Assembly (NCBI GenBank): GCA_034409055.1
Contig: DAOUMU010000136.1
Coordinates: forward strand, 1 to 15,265
DNA length: 15,265 nt
From: DAOUMU01 sp034409055
Lineage (GTDB): Bacteria; Chloroflexota; Anaerolineae; 4572-78; J111
Direction of reading: 5' to 3'
The stretch's first letter is position 1, and each line of letters opens with the position of its first letter. Below are positions 1 to 6,826 of this stretch, piece after piece. Position numbers and translations under genes: made by a program. The notes below the pieces were generated by a model, which had not been told where the DNA came from, ran no database searches, and saw only the letters and a program-made list of their open reading frames with translations.

Positions 1-126
1 ATTGTCCCAACTCCGTGAAACGTGAAGCGTGAAACGTGATGTTTTTACGCCATAAACCCTCACGTTTCACGTTTTACGCTTCACGTCACCGAAAGTTTTG
101 GGATGATTTAAATTTCGGAACTCCCT
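1..126. repeat. Nested palindromic heptad element, copy A (cut by window edge)
   Basis: The left arm has four 7-bp units CGTGAAA, CGTGAAG, CGTGAAA, CGTGATG (14-41). The right arm has four inverted units TCACGTT, TCACGTT, TTACGCT, TCACGTC (60-87). An outer pair TCCCAA (5-10) and TTGGGA (98-103) flanks them, and the copy ends with TTTCGGAACTCCCT (113-126). The same layout and the same end sequence recur at 6618-6821. The left terminal repeat is missing because the window starts inside the element. No coding capacity is seen. It is a non-autonomous repeat, possibly MITE-like or related to heptanucleotide STRR repeats; the class is inferred. Confidence 0.75.
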
Positions 127-409
127 ATAAAACCATTATAACATAAAAAGTGCGCTCAAATATTTCAATTTAAATTTCAAAAAAAATTCATTTTGAATAT
201 TTCAGGAAAAAATGCCTCCAGAGCAATGACAACAAAAACAAAGACACCCGGCCGGGCGCATTTCATTCCTGGACGAGAGTGGCTCGAGTAATCATTGCCC
301 CCCTTTCTCCAGTCCCATTGTCGGTTGATGATAGATGTGATAAAATGGACAAAGCGAAAAAACCAAATCTGACTTCTGACTCATTCCCCCCTTCGTTTGG
401 AGATACGAT
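127..409. other. AT-rich intergenic leader upstream of the hybrid kinase
   Basis: This stretch of about 280 bp has no supported gene. Its first 100 bp are strongly AT-rich, with many A and T runs (about 133-225). The second half carries the likely promoter of the 410-2458 gene. Short reading frames here lack ribosome sites and family resemblance. Confidence 0.5.
318..346 (+). promoter_or_regulatory. Candidate sigma-70-type promoter for the hybrid kinase
   Basis: TTGTCG (318-323) is followed after 17 bp by TAAAAT (341-346). TG one base before the -10 box gives an extended -10 (TGATAAAAT). A very similar TGTGATACAAT occurs before the MASE3 kinase and a related one before the MoxR gene. The -10 lies about 63 bp upstream of the start codon at 410. 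Confidence 0.4.
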
Positions 410-2458
410 ATGGCTGAAAGCAAGACAAATAGTACGGAACCTCCCCTCGGAAAACGAGTCCTGATCGTTGAAAATGACAGAATTATTGCCGAGCATCTGC
501 GGCGCGTGCTGACCAAGTTGGGCTATGAGGTGGCGGGCATCGTTGTCGTTGGCGAGAAAGCGCTTCAGAAGGTGGATGAAACCTCTCCAGATTTGGTTCT
601 GATGGATATTTATTTAGGGGGAGCGCTGAATGGCATCGAGACGGCTGCCCAAATTCGGGCCAGGATTGATATTCCGGTCATCTATTTGACGGCCTATTCG
701 GACGACGCCCTGCTGCAGCAGGCCAAGATCACCGGACCGTTTGGTTATCTGGTCAAACCGGTACCGGATAGAGAACTCTATGCTACCATCGAGATGGCCC
801 TCTACCGGCACCGGTTGGAAACCCAATTGAAAGAAAACCAGGCTATGCTGCAGGGCATTATGGATCACTCCCCGGCGATAATTTTTATCAAGGACTTAGC
901 AGGGCGGTACATGCTGGTTAATCGTCACTACGAAACTGAGCAAAATCTCACCAGAGAGGAGGTTATTGGCAAAACCGACTACGACATCTTCCCCAAAGAG
1001 ATTGCCGATACATTTTGCGCCAATGACCTCAAGGTATTAGCCTCCGGTCAGCCTCAGGAAGCGGAAGAGATTGGCCTGCGTAAAGATGGACTTCACACCT
1101 GCATTAGCCTCAAATTTCCGCTTCTCGATGCTGGGGGAGAGGCTTATGCCATTTGCGGTATTGCCACTGACATTACCGAGCGCAAGCAGATGGAGGAGGC
1201 GTTGCAAAAGAGCGTTCAGGAAATGAAAATTGCTTATGAACAAGCCTCGATCTATGCCCGGGAACTGGCAGAGGAAATCGCCGAGCGTGAGCAGGCGCAA
1301 GCGGAAATCCAAAAACTGAACGAAGAATTGGAGCAACGGGTTGCCGACCGGACGCGCAAGCTATCGGCCCTGTACGGGGTGACGGCCGTAGCCAGCGAAG
1401 CCCTGGACCTGGAGACGATGCTAGACCAGTTGCTGGAGCGAGTGCTGTTGGCTATGAAAAGCAACACAGGCCACATCCACCTCCTGGATGAATCAGGAGA
1501 GACACTCGGTCTGGTGGCCGAACAAGGATTGTCTCCTGATGTCGTGGCTCAAATAGACCCCCTACCGTTGGCTAAGGGTCTGGCCGGCTGGGTGATGACG
1601 CACGGTGAACCGCTGCTGGTCCCTGATATAGCGGCTGACTCACGAACAAACGGGCTCATTGACTTTAATGATCGGGCTTATGTTGGGGTACCGATATGGG
1701 CCGGTGGACGGGCCTTGGGGGTGCTCAGCGTTTTCGGAACGGTCGGGCAACAGTTCAACGCAGACGAGGCGGCGTTACTGGCTTCCATTGCCGACCAGGT
1801 GGGCGTGGCCGTGGAGAATGCCCGGCTACGTCAGCGGGCCGAGCAAGCGGCGGTGATGGAAGAACGGGCCCGGCTGGCTCGTGATTTACACGATGTCGTC
1901 AGCCAGAGCCTTTTTTCGGCCAGTGTTATCGCCGAAACGTTGCCTCGCTTGTGGGACCGTAACCCGGAAACAGTCCGGCAGAGCCTGGCCGACTTGCATC
2001 GTTTGACCCGGGGGGCACTGGCCGAGATGCGGACTCTGCTTATGGAACTGCGACCGGCGACTCTGGCCGAGGCTGACCTGGAGGATTTGCTACGTCAACT
2101 GACCGAGGCGATCACCGGTCGAACTCAGATGGAGGTATCCCTGAGCGTGACCGGCCAACACACCCTGCCCTCGGAGGCGAAAACGACCATATTTCACATC
2201 GCCCAGGAAGCGTTGAACAACATCGCCAAGCATGCCCGGGCCAGTCAGGCCACGATTAGTCTAAACGGACAGCCCGATCAAGTGGTACTGTCTATCAGCG
2301 ATGACGGGCGCGGCTTTGATCCAAAGCGGGTGCCACCGGGTCATTTGGGCATAGGTATTATGCGCGAGCGGGTCGAGGCCATCGGGGCAACCCTGGAAAT
2401 CATCAGCCAGCCGGGGCACGGCACAGAGGTGGTGGTTACCTGGCCGCGTACGCCATAA
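410..2458 (+). CDS. Hybrid sensor histidine kinase: receiver, PAS, GAF, HisKA_3, HATPase
   Basis: This 682-residue protein is soluble, with no membrane segment, so it should sense cytoplasmic signals. In order: an N-terminal receiver (about 15-130) with acceptor D66 in LVLMD, T94 and K116; a PAS domain (about 145-260) ending in the usual DITERK; a coiled-coil linker rich in E, Q and A (about 260-320); a GAF domain (about 330-480); a HisKA_3 dimerisation and phosphoacceptor domain with H494 in ARDLHDVVSQSLF; and a HATPase with an N box (EALNNIAKHA) and G box (DDGRGFD, then GHLGIGIMRERV). HisKA_3 kinases pair with NarL/LuxR regulators, and one starts 25 bp downstream, so the two very likely form one two-component system. 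The start is set by GGAG at 399-402, seven bases before ATG. The ligands of PAS and GAF cannot be read from sequence. A receiver at the N-terminus suggests input from a second kinase. Confidence 0.93.
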   Translation: MAESKTNSTEPPLGKRVLIVENDRIIAEHLRRVLTKLGYEVAGIVVVGEKALQKVDETSPDLVLMDIYLGGALNGIETAAQIRARIDIPVIYLTAYSDDALLQQAKITGPFGYLVKPVPDRELYATIEMALYRHRLETQLKENQAMLQGIMDHSPAIIFIKDLAGRYMLVNRHYETEQNLTREEVIGKTDYDIFPKEIADTFCANDLKVLASGQPQEAEEIGLRKDGLHTCISLKFPLLDAGGEAYAICGIATDITERKQMEEALQKSVQEMKIAYEQASIYARELAEEIAEREQAQAEIQKLNEELEQRVADRTRKLSALYGVTAVASEALDLETMLDQLLERVLLAMKSNTGHIHLLDESGETLGLVAEQGLSPDVVAQIDPLPLAKGLAGWVMTHGEPLLVPDIAADSRTNGLIDFNDRAYVGVPIWAGGRALGVLSVFGTVGQQFNADEAALLASIADQVGVAVENARLRQRAEQAAVMEERARLARDLHDVVSQSLFSASVIAETLPRLWDRNPETVRQSLADLHRLTRGALAEMRTLLMELRPATLAEADLEDLLRQLTEAITGRTQMEVSLSVTGQHTLPSEAKTTIFHIAQEALNNIAKHARASQATISLNGQPDQVVLSISDDGRGFDPKRVPPGHLGIGIMRERVEAIGATLEIISQPGHGTEVVVTWPRTP

Positions 2459-2483
2459 AAATATAACAGTAAAAGGAACATCT

Positions 2484-3125
2484 ATGATCGACTCAACCCC
2501 CATTCGCGTAATCTTAGTAGACGACCACGACATGGTCCGGCGCGGTCTGGCCGTCTTTCTGCAAGCCTTTGACGATTTGCAGTTGGTCGGGGAGGCCGCC
2601 AACGGAACCGAAGCCTTGCATCTGTGCGCCGAGTGCCAACCTGACGTAGTGTTGATGGACTTGATTATGCCCGAGATGGACGGGGTGACCGCCACGCGGG
2701 CCATTCGTCAGCGGCATCCGGACATCCGGGTGATCGCCCTGACCAGTTTCAAGGACGAAGAATTGGTGGAGGCAGCTCTCCAGGCGGGGGCCATTAGCTA
2801 CCTGCTCAAGAACGTCTCGATCAACGAATTGGCTGAGGCCATTCGAGCCGCTATGAGTGGCCGACCCATCCTGGCCCCGGAGGCCACCCAGGCCCTGATC
2901 AACGTCGCTACCCAACCCCCTTCACCGGGCCAGGATTTAACCCAACGTGAACGGGAGGTATTGGCCTTGATGGTCGAAGGCCTGAATAACCCCGAAATCG
3001 CTCAACAACTGAATGTCAGCCGCTCCACCGTTAAAACCCACGTCAGTAACATCCTCTCCAAGCTGGGGGTCACCAGCCGCCTTGAGGCGGTGAGGCTCGC
3101 CCTACAGCACAAGCTGGTCACCTGA
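2484..3125 (+). CDS. NarL/LuxR-family response regulator
   Basis: This 213-residue protein has a receiver (about 7-122) and a C-terminal LuxR-type helix-turn-helix (about 147-210). Receiver landmarks are acidic D13/D14, acceptor D59 (VVLMD), T87 and K109 (LLKN). The HTH carries the family signature LTQREREVLALMVEGLNNPEIA followed by STVKTHVSNILSKLGV (split here from a longer block). AAAAGGA (2471-2477) precedes ATG at good spacing. It is the expected phosphorelay partner of the HisKA_3 kinase just upstream, with a 25-bp gap and probably one transcript ending at the hairpin at 3179-3219. Phosphorylation should promote dimerisation and DNA binding, but target genes are unknown. A paralogous receiver lies immediately downstream. 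Confidence 0.93.
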   Translation: MIDSTPIRVILVDDHDMVRRGLAVFLQAFDDLQLVGEAANGTEALHLCAECQPDVVLMDLIMPEMDGVTATRAIRQRHPDIRVIALTSFKDEELVEAALQAGAISYLLKNVSINELAEAIRAAMSGRPILAPEATQALINVATQPPSPGQDLTQREREVLALMVEGLNNPEIAQQLNVSRSTVKTHVSNILSKLGVTSRLEAVRLALQHKLVT

Positions 3126-3178
3126 CCGATAAGTATCTCCCCCACCTGACCGAGTAAAAAATCCCCCATCTACGCTAT

Positions 3179-3219
3179 AAAAAATCCCCCCAGGTACTGG
3201 ATGTATCCGGGGAATTTTT
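3179..3219 (+). terminator. Rho-independent terminator after the regulator gene
   Basis: The A run and C run AAAAAATCCCCCC (3179-3191) pair, with a small bulge, with GGGGAATTTTT (3209-3219). The loop is about 17 nt and contains its own GGAT/ATCC pairing. The T run ends the hairpin. It sits 54 bp after the stop at 3125 and fits as the end of the 410-3125 operon. Confidence 0.65.
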
Positions 3220-3310
3220 GTGTTATGCTGGTCGATGTGGTGTAAAAAAATTTGTAAAGGTATATACGAGGGAAATGTTATTGGATAGCTATGTGGTAAA
3301 AGGGATACCT

Positions 3311-3721
3311 ATGACCGAGCTAAGACCGATTCGGGTGATGTTGGTGGACGATCACGACATGATCCGGCGTAGTCTGGTCGTCTTTCTACAGGCCTTTGAC
3401 GATTTGCAGTTGGTCGGGGAGGCGGCCAATGGGGCCGAGGCACTGCACCTGTGCGCCGAGTGCCGACCTGACGTAGTGTTGATGGACCTGGTTATGCCGG
3501 AGGTGGATGGGCTGGCCGCCACCCAGGCCATTCGCCAGCAGTATCCGGATATCCGGGTGATTGCCCTGACCAGCTTCAAAGATGAAGCCCTGGTGAAGGC
3601 GGTTCTACAGGCAGGAGCCAGTAGTTGTTTGTTCAAGAATATTTCGATCAACGAATTAGCTGAGGCCATTCGGAAAACCAGGACCGGATATCATAAAAAT
3701 GAACCAACCGTTAACGGCTGA
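3311..3721 (+). CDS. Single-domain response regulator, HTH-less paralogue of the 2484-3125 regulator
   Basis: This 136-residue protein consists of a receiver only. Over residues 7-121 I count about 20 differences from the upstream regulator, roughly 83% identity. D13/D14, D59 (VVLMD) and K109 are kept, so it can probably be phosphorylated. After the shared INELAEAIR the sequence changes abruptly to a short unrelated tail and stops, so the LuxR helix-turn-helix is absent. I chose ATG at 3311, not an upstream start in the same frame at 3218, because the residues from MTEL onward match the paralogue and the GTAAAAGGGATACCT leader resembles that of the upstream gene. It may act as a phosphate sink or decoy for the same kinase, or may be a decaying duplicate. 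The last 23 bp overlap the next fragment. Confidence 0.8.
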   Translation: MTELRPIRVMLVDDHDMIRRSLVVFLQAFDDLQLVGEAANGAEALHLCAECRPDVVLMDLVMPEVDGLAATQAIRQQYPDIRVIALTSFKDEALVKAVLQAGASSCLFKNISINELAEAIRKTRTGYHKNEPTVNG

Positions 3722-3883
3722 TACCATACGCAGCCCCAGATTACAACGCATCCTGATTGTAGACGACGAGAAAAGCGTGGTCCTGACCATACAGATGGCC
3801 CTGGAGAAATTCCTCCCTGACTGTGAGCTTCTGGCTGCCTTTTCGGGCGAAAACAGGCCCTGCAGTGTTTCAATCAGTTGTAG
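3699..3883 (+). pseudogene. Frameshifted, truncated receiver-domain gene
   Basis: ATG at 3699 lies inside the end of the preceding gene. The product begins like a CheY-type receiver: LQRILIVDDEKSVVLTIQMA, then LLAAFSGE. At about 3852 the frame is lost. Treating the AA at 3852-3853 as extra restores SGEQALQCFNQL, the expected next stretch of a receiver, which then meets TAG at 3881-3883 inside a palindromic repeat. As it stands the frame runs to 3896 as 65 residues of nonsense tail. Either way the phosphoacceptor Asp and everything after it are missing. This is the 5' remnant of a response regulator or hybrid kinase, not an active gene. Confidence 0.7.
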
Positions 3884-3907
3884 GGCAAGTGGTTAACCTT
3901 GCCCCTA
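3881..3907. repeat. REP-like palindrome TAGGGCAAG...CTTGCCCCTA
   Basis: TAGGGCAAG (3881-3889) pairs, with one bulged C, with CTTGCCCCTA (3898-3907). The loop holds the small palindrome GGTTAACC. There is no T run, so it is not an obvious terminator. Its right arm recurs inverted as TAGGGGCAAG at 4842-4851. It supplies the stop codon that truncates the receiver remnant. Confidence 0.55.
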
Positions 3908-3917
3908 TAACCCATTT

Positions 3918-3933
3918 CAAACATAGCTGTTTG
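3918..3933. promoter_or_regulatory. Perfect palindrome upstream of the winged-helix gene (candidate operator)
   Basis: CAAACATAGCTGTTTG has two 6-bp arms, CAAACA and TGTTTG, around TAGC. It ends 26 bp before the GTG at 3960. A self-binding site for the winged-helix-like product is one reading. Because GATTTTTGG follows it, a weak terminator for upstream transcription is the other. Confidence 0.35.
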
Positions 3934-3959
3934 ATTTTTGGCACAATAAGGGGGTCGGA

Positions 3960-4292
3960 GTGAATAACATCATAGCTAAATTCATTCGGGCTAAACGAAT
4001 TGACTCCTTCCGAAAATTGCATTTCTTGCTTTTCCTACAGCAACACCCCGATATGGAAGGAACCAGTCAGGAGTTTTCCGAACGATTGTATCTGGGGGAT
4101 ACACTGTTGGTGGAGGAAATTGCCAGTGATTTGCAAAAGGCAGGTCTATTGGTCAGCACTGAGCTTGGCTGGAAGCTGGCTGAGGAGCCGGATATCAAGA
4201 ACTGTCTTCATAGTTTGGCCAGGACCTTTGAAAATCCCCTGGCTCGCCAGGAGTTGCTAGAGCAGATGAGGCACAATGTGCCCTTTAGCTAG
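3960..4292 (+). CDS. Small protein, possible winged-helix
   Basis: This 110-residue protein starts at GTG 3960 behind AAGGGGG (3948-3954). I do not recognise a named family. Residues 15-30 (SFRKLHFLLFLQQHPD) and 45-75 (LGDTLLVEEIASDLQKAGLL, then VSTELGWKLA) look like helices followed by a recognition helix and a short beta wing, as in small winged-helix regulators. The C-terminal third is helical (LARQELLEQM). It lies 111 bp before the RsbT/RsbW-like gene on the same strand, within a segment bounded by inverted copies of a REP-like arm (3898-3913 and 4837-4851). That suggests a small stress-regulation module, but this is inference. It could equally be a protein-binding domain without DNA binding. 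Confidence 0.6.
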   Translation: MNNIIAKFIRAKRIDSFRKLHFLLFLQQHPDMEGTSQEFSERLYLGDTLLVEEIASDLQKAGLLVSTELGWKLAEEPDIKNCLHSLARTFENPLARQELLEQMRHNVPFS

Positions 4293-4307
4293 GTTCTGTT
4301 GCAAAAC
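4292..4307 (+). repeat. IS6-family-like terminal sequence GGTTCTGTTGCAAAAC
   Basis: GGTTCTGTTGCAAA matches, from memory, the conserved terminal repeat of IS6-family elements such as IS257 and IS26. No transposase lies beside it. The core TTCTGTTGCAAAAC (14 bp) is repeated in the same orientation at 6829-6842. It may be a solo end left after deletion of an element. The GGGCAT/ATGCCC hairpin just after it (about 4315-4330) may be part of the same remnant. Confidence 0.35.
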
Positions 4308-4403
4308 GTGGCCAGGGCATCCCTATGCCCGCCGTAAACTCAGCCTATATCGTCAAGAGTAGCCTTTAACAATTGCTCATGCATGACTTAGGCAGCCAAC
4401 CGC

Positions 4404-4820
4404 ATGAATACAAAACGAAAAATTTATATCAATAACGATTTAGATATTGTCATGGTTCGGCTGCAGGTCCGGGAGATGGCCAAAGAGATGGGCTTCAAAA
4501 CTTCTGACCAGGCCCGGATTTCGCTGGCTGCTTCCGAATTGGCTCGTGCGGTTTTCTTCTGGAGGGCTACCGAACCCGGTGAAATTGTCATGTCCGATGT
4601 CAAGCGGAATGGATGTTATGGGCTTCAAGTCGTTTGCTTGATTCGACTTGAATATATCCCAATGGGAGATGTTTCAAATGGAGAAAAAAGAACTTCTGTG
4701 CCGGGTCGTAGCCTGGCCGGGGCCTGTCGTTTGGTCGATGAGAGCAGTTTTGAAGCGCAAGACGGTGAACAGGCTCGGGTCACCCTGGTCAAATGGTTGG
4801 AATCTTCATCAGTCGTATAA
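4404..4820 (+). CDS. RsbT/RsbW-like regulator with degenerate ATP-binding site
   Basis: This 138-residue protein is about the normal length for an RsbT-like anti-sigma or switch protein. Family features are clear at both ends: DIVMVRLQVREMAKEMGF and DQARISLAASELAR (12-48), and RLVDESSFEAQDGEQARVTL followed by VKWL near the end. The ATP-binding signature is lost. The N-box Asn after SELAR is A49. The D-x-G-P-G-I position reads IRLEYI. The G2 box (normally GLGLPG) reads GRSLAG. No frameshift is needed for this alignment, so it looks like an in-frame pseudo-ATPase, not a wreck. It probably binds partners (RsbS- or STAS-like) without kinase activity, or is early in decay. There is no clear ribosome site before ATG 4404, and the partners RsbR/RsbS/RsbU are not in view. 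Confidence 0.7.
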   Translation: MNTKRKIYINNDLDIVMVRLQVREMAKEMGFKTSDQARISLAASELARAVFFWRATEPGEIVMSDVKRNGCYGLQVVCLIRLEYIPMGDVSNGEKRTSVPGRSLAGACRLVDESSFEAQDGEQARVTLVKWLESSSVV

Positions 4821-4841
4821 ACACATCAGCCGAGGCGGGTA

Positions 4842-4877
4842 TAGGGGCAAGATGAGCGTATTTGCCCTTATTTTTTT
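4842..4877 (+). terminator. Rho-independent terminator after the RsbT-like gene
   Basis: TAGGGGCAA (4842-4850) pairs with TTGCCCTTA (4862-4870), with one G-U pair. The loop is 11 nt and seven T follow (4871-4877). It lies 22 bp after the stop. The left arm is also the inverse of the REP-like sequence at 3898-3907. Confidence 0.75.
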
Positions 4878-4902
4878 GGATTTTCTTTTGTCTATGAGTT
4901 CG

Positions 4903-4931
4903 TTGTCAGTAGGTGGCAGATGTGATACAAT
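4903..4931 (+). promoter_or_regulatory. Sigma-70-type promoter for the MASE3 kinase
   Basis: TTGTCA (4903-4908), 17 bp, then TACAAT (4926-4931), with TG at the extended -10 position. It follows the terminator at 4842-4877 directly. It gives a leader of about 100 nt to the start at 5038. Confidence 0.6.
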
Positions 4932-5037
4932 AAAAAGCTGACGCTTGCTTTTTTTTGCAGACGTAACTATTCACTATCTCTAACCCCCAACCGGCCACAG
5001 ATTTTGTGCGAGTAAAATATCCCTAAGAAATGAGACT

Positions 5038-6618
5038 GTGGAAAAACGATTTATTTCTTTCAATAAAGATATATCCATTCTGGTCGGTTTATTGGTCTTG
5101 GCTGGGCTGTACCTGGTCAGTCTTTATAGTTATCTTCTTTTCCACAGCCTGGCTGAGATCTTTAGCATTGTGGTCGCCTTTGCCATTTTTATGCTGGCCT
5201 GGAATGCACGTCACTTTCTGGACAACAACTACCTGCTGTTCGTCGGTGTGACCTATCTGTTTGTGGCCATGCTGGATATATTACACACCCTGGCCTACAA
5301 AGGAATGGGAGTATTTCCAGGCTACGGCGCCAATTTACCGACCCAGTTGTGGATTGCCGGTCGATATTGCCAAAGCATCTCCTTACTCATTGCTCCTTTA
5401 TTTCTTGGCCGAAAGCTCAAAGTCTATTGGGTGTTTATTGGTTATGTGATGGCCGTTAGCCTTTTGCTGGCCTCCGTTTTCTATTATCCTGTTTTCCCGG
5501 ATTGTTACATTGAAGGGGCAGGTTTGACCTCTTTTAAAAAGGTCAGCGAATACATTATCTCGCTGATATTTTTAGTTGCCATCGCCCTATTGCTTCGACG
5601 TCGCCAGGATTTTAATAGAGACGTTTTACGATTACTGGTGTTATCGATCATTTTTATGATCGCCGCTGAACTGGCCTTTACCTTTTACATCAGCGTCTAT
5701 GACTTTTCTAACCTGGTCGGACACTTTTTCAAAATCATTTCGTTTTATCTCATTTACAAGGCCCTTGTCCAGACGGGCTTGGTAAAGCCTCACAATATTC
5801 TGTTCAGAAACTTGAAACAGAGCGAAGCGCGATTGCGGCAATATACCGCCGAATTACAAGCCCGCAACGAGGAGTTGGATGCTTTCGCCCACACGGTGGC
5901 CCACGACCTGAAGAACCCCTTGACCCATATCATCACCGCGGCCGAACTGTTAAAGGAATGTAATCCCCCTTTATCGGCTGAGGAACAACAAGAAATTTTA
6001 CGGGCCATAACCCAGATGGCCTTCAAGATGAACGATATTATTCGGGAGTTACTCATGCTGGCCCAGGTGCGCCAGGAGGAGATACCGGTCGAGCCATTGG
6101 ATATGGCTACCATCGTGGCTGAGGTCCGGCAACACCTGGCCGATATGATTGAGGAACACCGGAGCGAGATGGTCGTGCCTGGTGTCTGGCCAACGGCCTT
6201 GGGTTATGGACCATGGATTGAAGCGGTCTGGACCAATTATCTCAGCAATGCGATTAAATATGGGGGGCAACCACCTCGGCTGGAATTAGGTGCGACCGTC
6301 CAGGCGGACGGTATGATCCGTTTTTGGGTACGTGACAACGGTCCTGGCATTCGCCCCGAGGACCAGGCCCGGTTGTTCGATCCGTTTACCCGCCTCGACC
6401 CGACTCAGGTCACCGGATACGGTTTGGGGCTATCAATTGTCCGGCGCATTGTGGAAAAACTGGGGGGCCAGGTCGGGGTCGAGAGTGAGGGGATACCGGG
6501 TCGGGGCAGTCTCTTTTTCTTTACTTTACCGGCTGTACCTGATCAGACAATTATCAAGGCCACTGAACCAGAAGAAATCCGGCCAATACTTCAACTGGCC
6601 GGAGTCATTGACCACTAA
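5038..6618 (+). CDS. Membrane histidine kinase with MASE3 sensor domain
   Basis: This 526-residue protein has an N-terminal integral-membrane sensor (about 10-240) with roughly seven hydrophobic helices. It carries MASE3-type motifs: FSIVVAFAIFMLAWNARHF, then DILHTLAYKGMGVFPGY, then LPTQLWIAGRY. A short coiled-coil (about 258-280) leads to HisKA with H289 in DAFAHTVAHDLKNPLT. A HATPase domain follows with an N box (YLSNAIKYGG), DNGPGI, an F box (LFDPFTRLDP) and GYGLGLSIVRRIVEKLGG. All catalytic boxes look intact. The likely start is GTG at 5038; an AAGAAATGAGA stretch just before it is a weak ribosome site. There is no PAS domain and no adjacent intact regulator except the single-domain receiver 1.3 kb upstream. 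The MASE3 ligand is unknown. The stop codon touches a palindromic element that begins at 6618. Confidence 0.9.
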   Translation: MEKRFISFNKDISILVGLLVLAGLYLVSLYSYLLFHSLAEIFSIVVAFAIFMLAWNARHFLDNNYLLFVGVTYLFVAMLDILHTLAYKGMGVFPGYGANLPTQLWIAGRYCQSISLLIAPLFLGRKLKVYWVFIGYVMAVSLLLASVFYYPVFPDCYIEGAGLTSFKKVSEYIISLIFLVAIALLLRRRQDFNRDVLRLLVLSIIFMIAAELAFTFYISVYDFSNLVGHFFKIISFYLIYKALVQTGLVKPHNILFRNLKQSEARLRQYTAELQARNEELDAFAHTVAHDLKNPLTHIITAAELLKECNPPLSAEEQQEILRAITQMAFKMNDIIRELLMLAQVRQEEIPVEPLDMATIVAEVRQHLADMIEEHRSEMVVPGVWPTALGYGPWIEAVWTNYLSNAIKYGGQPPRLELGATVQADGMIRFWVRDNGPGIRPEDQARLFDPFTRLDPTQVTGYGLGLSIVRRIVEKLGGQVGVESEGIPGRGSLFFFTLPAVPDQTIIKATEPEEIRPILQLAGVIDH

Positions 6619-6821
6619 GGGAGTTCCAGAAAAATACCTGTGCCCGCCTGTGCCCTGTGGGTACAGGCGGGTAATGCTCCCAAAATCGTGCTGCGTGTTG
6701 CGTGCTGCGTGTTAAACCTGTGCTCGCTTTTTGGGTATTTGGCCGAAAACCCTCACGCAACACGCAACACGTAACACGCGGACGATACAGTTTTGGGAGC
6801 ATTTAAATTCTGGAACTACCT
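6618..6821. repeat. Nested palindromic heptad element, copy B (complete, about 204 bp)
   Basis: The outer inverted ends are AGGGAGTTCCAGAA (6618-6631) and TTCTGGAACTACCT (6808-6821), with one mismatch. Next is a 9-bp hairpin CCCGCCTGT/ACAGGCGGG on the left only. A perfect 12-bp pair follows, ATGCTCCCAAAA (6674-6685) and TTTTGGGAGCAT (6791-6802). Four heptads CGTGCTG, CGTGTTG, CGTGCTG, CGTGTTA (6687-6714) face TCACGCA, ACACGCA, ACACGTA, ACACGCG (6753-6780). Its layout and end match copy A at 1-126. It holds no ORF. It is a likely non-autonomous mobile or repetitive element. Confidence 0.75.
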
Positions 6822-6826
6822 AATTA

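Noticed and set aside
263..516. Short minus-strand and plus-strand frames upstream of the hybrid kinase
   Set aside because: They have no ribosome site or family resemblance, and they overlap the promoter region and the start of the kinase in other frames.
3218..3310. Upstream in-frame start for the single-domain receiver
   Set aside because: The extra 31 residues have no counterpart in the paralogue, start inside the terminator hairpin, and lack a good ribosome site. 3311 has one.
6630..6800. Possible CRISPR array suggested by the repeated GCGTGTT units
   Set aside because: Units are 7 bp and contiguous with no spacers, arranged as inverted arms. There are no cas genes.
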